From Streptosporangiaceae bacterium (lineage in GTDB: Bacteria; Actinomycetota; Actinomycetes; Streptosporangiales; Streptosporangiaceae), in contig JASIGS010000493.1 of assembly GCA_030052355.1 (NCBI GenBank), forward strand, positions 1-5,146: a stretch of 5,146 nt of DNA. The letters are read 5' to 3'. The number at the start of each line of letters is the position of its first letter. The first letter of the stretch is position 1. Made by a program: the position numbers and the translations under genes. Of this stretch, positions 1 through 5,146 are shown piece by piece. Under the pieces are notes generated by a model that was given only the letters and a program-made list of their open reading frames with translations, was not told the origin of the DNA and made no database searches.

Positions 1-104
1 AGGATGTGGAGCTGGTCTTCCTCATCGACCTCGAACACCTCGGGGACCAGGCCGGCGCAGACGGCGTTTGCCTCGCAGGCGTCGCGATCTACTTCGACTC
101 TCAT
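1..104 (-). CDS. Single-cluster ferredoxin (P450-partner type), 5' part only
   Basis: This is a small electron carrier, probably cytoplasmic, that in actinomycetes usually passes electrons from a ferredoxin reductase to a cytochrome P450 or another oxygenase. The first 34 codons are visible on the minus strand and begin MRVEVDRDACEANAVC. Cys10 and Cys16 form the CxxNxxC cluster motif, followed by the family's PEVFEVDEEDQLHIL stretch (acidic, about residues 21-35). Asn13 sits where classical [4Fe-4S] ferredoxins have the middle cysteine, which in this family is associated with a [3Fe-4S] or non-Cys-ligated cluster. The final cysteine (usually followed by Pro) should lie beyond the edge, since such proteins are about 60-70 residues long. 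The ATG at 104-102 is preceded by an AGAGG-type ribosome site. A partner P450 would be outside the window, so the redox partner is inference. Confidence 0.85.
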   Translation of the reverse strand, partial: MRVEVDRDACEANAVCAGLVPEVFEVDEEDQLHI

Positions 105-148
105 TCCGGTGTCCTCTTCCCCTCGGGCCAGTCGGGTGGTCCCTGGTG

Positions 149-1941
<1,793 letters not shown>

Positions 1942-1955
<14 letters not shown>

Positions 1956-2790
1956 GCACCGTCTCCGGCGCGTCGCCAGCTGGGGTCCGGCCATCGGGGT
2001 CTGGGGTGTCCCCGGGCGGAGCTGTGCCCGCTGAGTCAGCACCGGTTCGGCGGTCCGGCGCACCGGCGTCCGCGCCGCGCGGCGGCTTCATCGCGTACAC
2101 GACGAGGCTCTTGCCGATCAGCGGGTTCAGCGCCCTGTCGGTGAGCCTGGTCACGGCCGGTCCGCGCATGATGTCCCAGACGAGCAGCTTGTGGTACGCG
2201 CTCGCCAGCGGGTGGTCGTCGTCGTGCACGCCGACTGCGCACTTGAGCCACCAGTACGGCGAGTGCAGCCCGTGAGCGTGGTGGTGGCCGCCAGCGACCA
2301 GGCCCGCCCGGGTCAGCTTGGCCGCCAGCTCCCGCCGGGTGAAGATGCGGACGTGCCCGCCTGGAGTGTTGTGGTACTCGTCGGACAGCAGCCAGCAGAT
2401 CCGCTCGGGCAGCCAGGCGGGCACGGTCACCGCGGCCACGCCGCCGGGCCGCAGCACCCTGGCGATCTCGTCGAACGCCCGCGCGTCCGCCGGGATGTGC
2501 TCGAGCACCTCCGCGGCGATCACCACGTCGAACGAGCCGGACGGGACAGGCATCGAGGTGGCATCGCCGGCGACCGGGCAGATCGAGCCGCCAGCCGGGA
2601 TCTCGCCCGCCTCGGCCATCGCCGCCGCCACGGCCTGCACCTGGCGCAGTTCATCACGGTCGGCATCCAGCGCGACGACCCGCGCGCCGCGGCGCGCAGC
2701 CTCGAACGCGTGCCTGCCGGCTCCGCAGCCGAGATCGAGAACTGTCGTTCCCCGAAGATCTGGCAGCCGGCGGAAGTCGACGGTCAGCAC
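1942..2790 (-). CDS. Class I SAM-dependent methyltransferase (Methyltransf_11 type)
   Basis: Predicted cytoplasmic methyltransferase of 282 residues. Motif I is TVLDLGCGAGRH (16-27); the acidic residue ending strand 2 is in ALDAD (40-44); GDAT (75-78) is the adenine-side motif; FDVVIAAEVLEHI (87-99) and LRPGG (113-117) complete the Methyltransf_11 pattern. The middle region (170-230) is rich in His, Trp and Tyr and probably forms the substrate cap. Residues from about 236 to the end form a Pro/Asp/Gly/Ala-rich tail that looks disordered. The start is GTG at 2790-2788, with GGGAGGG 6 bases upstream. It overlaps the glycosyltransferase stop by 7 bases (GTGCTGA), so translation is probably coupled. 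The context with a GT4 enzyme and a deoxysugar enzyme suggests methylation of a glycan, glycolipid or its aglycone, but the sequence does not show the substrate. Confidence 0.9.
1963..1966 (-). promoter_or_regulatory. Ribosome binding site deciding the toroid gene start
   Basis: GGAG on the minus strand lies 7 bases before the ATG at 1955-1953, inside the 3' end of the upstream methyltransferase gene. It supports this start over the longer in-frame one at 2063 and suggests translational coupling. Confidence 0.6.
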
Positions 2791-4106
2791 GGCCCGCCCT
2801 CCCCGGCCACCGTCCCCGAGTGGGCCGGCCGCCGCTTCTCGATCGCGCGCCGGTACTCGGCGACGGTGGCCCTGGCCACGGCGGTCCAGGCGAACCGCTC
2901 GGCCACGCGGGCGAGCGCGGCCCGCGACAGCCGTTCGCGCTCGGCCGCAGAGTCGTGCAGGGTGCGCAGCGCGGCGGCGAGTTCCTCGGCGTCGCCCGGG
3001 TTGACCAGGACAGCGGCGTCCGCGGTGACCTCGGGCAGCGCTCCGGTCCGGCTGGCCACGAGCGGCGTGCCTGAGGCCATGTGCTCGACCGCGGGCAGCG
3101 AGAAGCCTTCGTAGAGCGACGGCACGACGGCGATCTCCGCGCTGGCGCAGAGCTCGGCGAGTTCTTCGTCGCTGATGCCGCTGACGAACCGGACCTTGTC
3201 CCGCAGCGACAACTCGCCGAGCAGCCGCTCCGTCGGCCCATCCGACACCAGCTTGCTGACGATCGTGAGCGACACGTCCCGCTCGACCGCCAGCTTGGCG
3301 AACGCCCGCAGCAGCGTCGCGACGCCCTTCACCGGCGAGTCGGCGCTGGCGACCGCGACGATCCTGCCGGGGACGCGCGGCTGCGGCCGCGGGTGAAACA
3401 GCCTGGTGTCGACGCCGAGTGGCACCACGACGACGTTCTGCTCGGGCACCCTGAAGTCACGCAGGATGTCGGCCTTGGACGACTCGGAGCCGGTCATCAC
3501 GGTGCCGACCCGGCGGGCGACCCTGGCCTGCATCCGGACGAAGGAGTACCAGCGCCACTTGGGAATCTTGGACAGCCCGCGGGCGGCTTCCAGCTCGATC
3601 CTGCGGTCGACGCTGATCGGGTGGTGGATGCTGGTCACCAGCGGCAGGCCGATTCCCCGGACGGGGATCCCGCCGATGCTGGTGCCGCAGATGCCGAGGT
3701 TGCCGTATGCGAGCACCTGATTGTCGTGCACGACGTCGAAGTCGGCGCTGCGCTCGCGCAGCACGCGTAGCGCGCGCAGGCTGAAGGTCAGCGGCTCGGG
3801 GAACGCGGCGGTCCACATCGTCGCGACCTCGAGCACGTCGATCCAGTCGCGGTACTCGCTCAGGTGCGGGGTCCGGAACGGGTCCTCGTCCCGGTACAGG
3901 TCAAGGCTCGGCACCTCACGTAGGACCGGCCCTGGTTCGAGTTCTGGATATGGCTGGCCGGAGAACACCTCGACGTGGTGACCGAGCGCGGCAAGCTCGC
4001 GGGACAGGTGCCGCACGAAGATGCCCTGGCCGCCGCAGTGTGGCTTGCTCCGGTAGGAGAGCAGCGCTACCCGTAGCGGGGTGTCGTCGGCTGCTGCCGT
4101 GCACAC
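2784..4106 (-). CDS. GT4-family retaining glycosyltransferase
   Basis: Predicted GT-B fold glycosyltransferase of 440 residues that would transfer a sugar from a nucleotide donor. The N-terminal domain begins LRVALLSYRSKPHCGGQG (11-28), with the Gly-rich GGQGIFVRHL loop (25-34). DFDVVHDNQ (122-130) and TSIHHPIS (158-165) match N-domain conserved sites. The C-domain has VVVPLGVDTRLFHP (226-239), SADSPVKG (254-261), VVPSLYEGFSLPAVE (327-341) with the EX7E pair Glu333/Glu341, and ASGTPLVAS (344-352). Lys260 aligns with the phosphate-binding Lys of PimA-like enzymes, but the paired Arg is replaced by Ser254, as I recall for an actinobacterial subgroup. There is no signal peptide or transmembrane helix. 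The GTG at 4106-4104 is forced from upstream by an in-frame TGA three codons earlier; GAGG lies 4 bases and AGGAGG 11 bases upstream. It is the first gene of the three-gene operon. Donor and acceptor are unknown. Confidence 0.92.
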   Translation of the reverse strand: MCTAAADDTPLRVALLSYRSKPHCGGQGIFVRHLSRELAALGHHVEVFSGQPYPELEPGPVLREVPSLDLYRDEDPFRTPHLSEYRDWIDVLEVATMWTAAFPEPLTFSLRALRVLRERSADFDVVHDNQVLAYGNLGICGTSIGGIPVRGIGLPLVTSIHHPISVDRRIELEAARGLSKIPKWRWYSFVRMQARVARRVGTVMTGSESSKADILRDFRVPEQNVVVVPLGVDTRLFHPRPQPRVPGRIVAVASADSPVKGVATLLRAFAKLAVERDVSLTIVSKLVSDGPTERLLGELSLRDKVRFVSGISDEELAELCASAEIAVVPSLYEGFSLPAVEHMASGTPLVASRTGALPEVTADAAVLVNPGDAEELAAALRTLHDSAAERERLSRAALARVAERFAWTAVARATVAEYRRAIEKRRPAHSGTVAGEGGPC

Positions 4107-4149
4107 GCAGCCTCACGCCTCCTGTCTCGCCATTGGCCGGCTCGCGACC

Positions 4150-4197
4150 GGTTACCCGCGTGACCCCCTCGGAGGCGAACATTACCAAGCAGGTAAC
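4150..4197. promoter_or_regulatory. Cluster of GTTACC-type inverted repeats, possible operators
   Basis: Within the divergent gap, TTACC-AAGCA-GGTAA (4182-4196) is a perfect 5-bp inverted repeat. GGTTAC-CCGC-GTGACC (4150-4165) is a second palindrome with one mismatched pair. The two TTACC half-sites begin 30 bp apart, about three helical turns, and GTTACC (4151-4156) is the exact reverse complement of GGTAAC (4192-4197). The arrangement suits a dimeric regulator controlling both flanking genes. No regulator family can be named. Confidence 0.35.
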
Positions 4198-4208
4198 TTG
4201 CGTGCCGT
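4179..4208 (-). promoter_or_regulatory. Weak candidate promoter for the GT4-led operon
   Basis: On the minus strand, ACGGCA (4208-4203) and TAATGT (4184-4179) are 18 bases apart. The -10-like box and spacer lie on the TTACC/GGTAA palindrome, where a bound protein would block transcription. The resemblance to consensus is modest (three of six in each box). Confidence 0.25.
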
Positions 4209-4228
4209 TTAACCCCAGTCGTTAGCCT
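4198..4228 (+). promoter_or_regulatory. Weak candidate promoter for the dehydratase gene
   Basis: TTGCGT (4198-4203) and TAGCCT (4223-4228) are 19 bases apart; the -10 resembles the TAGnnT form common in Streptomyces. The GGTAAC arm of the palindrome abuts the -35 directly. It would give a leader of roughly 58 bases before the CTG start. Confidence 0.28.
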
Positions 4229-4282
4229 GCCTGTGCCGGTGCGCTTGTTATCTCTGTAAGCTGCCGCGACAAGGATTAAATC

Positions 4283-4287
4283 GGAGG
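4283..4287 (+). promoter_or_regulatory. GGAGG ribosome binding site before the CTG start
   Basis: GGAGG ends 5 bases before the CTG at 4293. No ATG, GTG or TTG in the dehydratase frame lies between the in-frame TAA at 4257-4259 and the start of the conserved protein, so this site is the main evidence for initiation at CTG. Confidence 0.7.
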
Positions 4288-4292
4288 CTCCG

Positions 4293-5146
4293 CTGACACG
4301 ACGTGCTCTGATCACTGGTATCACCGGCCAGGACGGCTCCTACCTCGCCGAGCACTTGGTCGATTCGGGATACGAGGTATGGGGGCTGGTCCGGGGCCAG
4401 GCCAATCCGCGGGTCCGCCACTTCCGTCAGCTGCTCGGCGAGGTCCGGCTGATCCGCGGCGACTTGCTCGACCAGGGCAGTCTGATCGCCGCCGTGGAGC
4501 GGGTCCAGCCGGACGAGGTGTACAACCTCGCGGCGATCTCGTACGTGCCGATGTCGTGGCAGCAGGCTGAGCTGACCGGGGAGGTCACCGGGCTCGGCGT
4601 GCTGCGGGTGCTGGAAGCGATCAGGGTGTGCAGCGGCATTAGCGCGTCGCGCAGCCCGGGCCGCGGCCAGATCCGTTTCTACCAGGCGTCCACGTCAGAG
4701 ATGTTCGGCCAGGTCAACGAAGCGCCGCAGAACGAGCAGACCTCGTTCCACCCGCGCAGCCCCTACGGGGTCGCGAAGGTGTACGGCCATCTGCTCACGC
4801 AGAACTACCGCGAGTCCTACGGCATGTTCGCCGTGTCCGGGATCATGTTCAACCACGAGTCGCCCCGGCGGGGCGCGGAGTTCGTGACGCGGAAGGTCTC
4901 GCTCGGCGCCGCCAAGATCAAGCTTGGCTACGAGCGCCAGCTGCGGCTCGGCAACCTGCACGCGAGCAGGGACTGGGGATTCGCGGGCGACTACGTCCGC
5001 GCGATGCAGCTCATGCTCGCCCGGGACGAGCCCGCCGACTACGTGATCGGGACCGGCGTCACGCACACGGTGGAGGAGCTCGTCGACCACGCGTTCCGCG
5101 CGGCCGGGCTGGAGTGGCGCGACCACGTGGTGACGGACGCGGCGTT
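4293..5146 (+). CDS. gmd: GDP-mannose 4,6-dehydratase, 3' end off the window
   Basis: This short-chain dehydrogenase family enzyme converts GDP-D-mannose to GDP-4-keto-6-deoxy-D-mannose, precursor of GDP-fucose, GDP-rhamnose and related deoxysugars, in the cytoplasm with bound NADP(H). 284 codons are visible; the family is about 320-350 residues, so the C-terminus is missing. Numbering from the CTG, the nucleotide loop is GITGQDG (9-15) and GDLLDQ is 56-61. The catalytic set is Thr134 and Glu136 in STSEMFG (133-139) with Tyr158 and Lys162 in SPYGVAK. NHESPRRG (187-194) and RDWGFAGDYV follow. It has LAAISYVPMSW (79-89) where the E. coli enzyme has an LAAQSHV motif, plus a longer loop at about 111-126, features I associate with actinobacterial homologues. 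The CTG falls exactly where homologues have the Met of MTRRALITG. It is divergent from the glycosyltransferase operon. Confidence 0.93.
   Translation, partial: MTRRALITGITGQDGSYLAEHLVDSGYEVWGLVRGQANPRVRHFRQLLGEVRLIRGDLLDQGSLIAAVERVQPDEVYNLAAISYVPMSWQQAELTGEVTGLGVLRVLEAIRVCSGISASRSPGRGQIRFYQASTSEMFGQVNEAPQNEQTSFHPRSPYGVAKVYGHLLTQNYRESYGMFAVSGIMFNHESPRRGAEFVTRKVSLGAAKIKLGYERQLRLGNLHASRDWGFAGDYVRAMQLMLARDEPADYVIGTGVTHTVEELVDHAFRAAGLEWRDHVVTDAA

Noticed and set aside
1956..2063. An N-terminal extension of the toroid protein by 36 residues
   Set aside because: The extra residues are Arg/Pro-rich, lie wholly inside the upstream methyltransferase gene, and the ATG at 1955 has a well-placed GGAG.
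2050..2085. GC-rich repetitive look in the methyltransferase tail as a possible tandem repeat
   Set aside because: The codons give a Pro/Asp/Gly-rich disordered tail; no repeated unit of constant length is visible.
2191..3114. A long plus-strand open frame of 307 codons
   Set aside because: It lies antisense to the methyltransferase and glycosyltransferase genes, both with intact motifs; its composition is Arg/Ser/Ala-rich without domains.
4695..5126. A minus-strand open frame of 143 codons
   Set aside because: It is antisense to the dehydratase catalytic region, whose Thr/Glu/Tyr/Lys set is intact; no family features.

Overview
The window looks like chromosomal DNA of a high-GC actinomycete. 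Third codon positions are strongly G/C, genes overlap tightly, GTG starts are common, and the protein families (single-cluster CxxNxxC ferredoxin, 'SADxPxKG' glycosyltransferase, actinobacterial-type GDP-mannose dehydratase) point to a Streptomyces/Frankia/Pseudonocardia-like genome. Genus cannot be fixed from the sequence. There is no sign of rRNA, tRNA, a mobile element or CRISPR.

Layout. (1) The left edge, minus strand, holds the first 34 codons of a small ferredoxin that runs off the window. (2) A short divergent promoter region follows. (3) A plus-strand class I SAM methyltransferase of the Methyltransf_24 type (204-842) comes next and is probably translated from a leaderless mRNA. (4) A tightly coupled minus-strand operon covers about 804-4106. 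In transcription order it encodes a GT4 glycosyltransferase, a Methyltransf_11-type SAM methyltransferase and an alpha/alpha-toroid ('prenyltransferase/squalene cyclase-like') protein. The stop and start codons overlap by 7 and 14 bp, and the toroid gene overlaps the convergent plus-strand methyltransferase by 39 bp. (5) A 186-bp divergent regulatory region contains several copies of a GTTACC-type inverted element. (6) On the plus strand is the 5' part of a GDP-mannose 4,6-dehydratase that appears to start at a rare CTG codon and runs off the right edge.

How the genes may work together (inference). GDP-mannose 4,6-dehydratase makes GDP-4-keto-6-deoxy-mannose, the precursor of fucose, rhamnose or related deoxysugars. 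A GT4 enzyme could transfer such a sugar, and one or two methyltransferases could methylate the sugar or the acceptor. The toroid protein is the unexplained member: it has the hairpin repeats and a QW-like motif of terpene cyclases but lacks the class II cyclase acid motif DxDD, so it may be a glycan- or lipid-acting enzyme rather than a cyclase. The picture is of a small accessory locus for a decorated glycolipid, polysaccharide or glycosylated metabolite. The ferredoxin suggests a cytochrome P450 or other oxygenase just outside the left edge. The product is unknown. No stretch longer than 300 bases lacks a gene.
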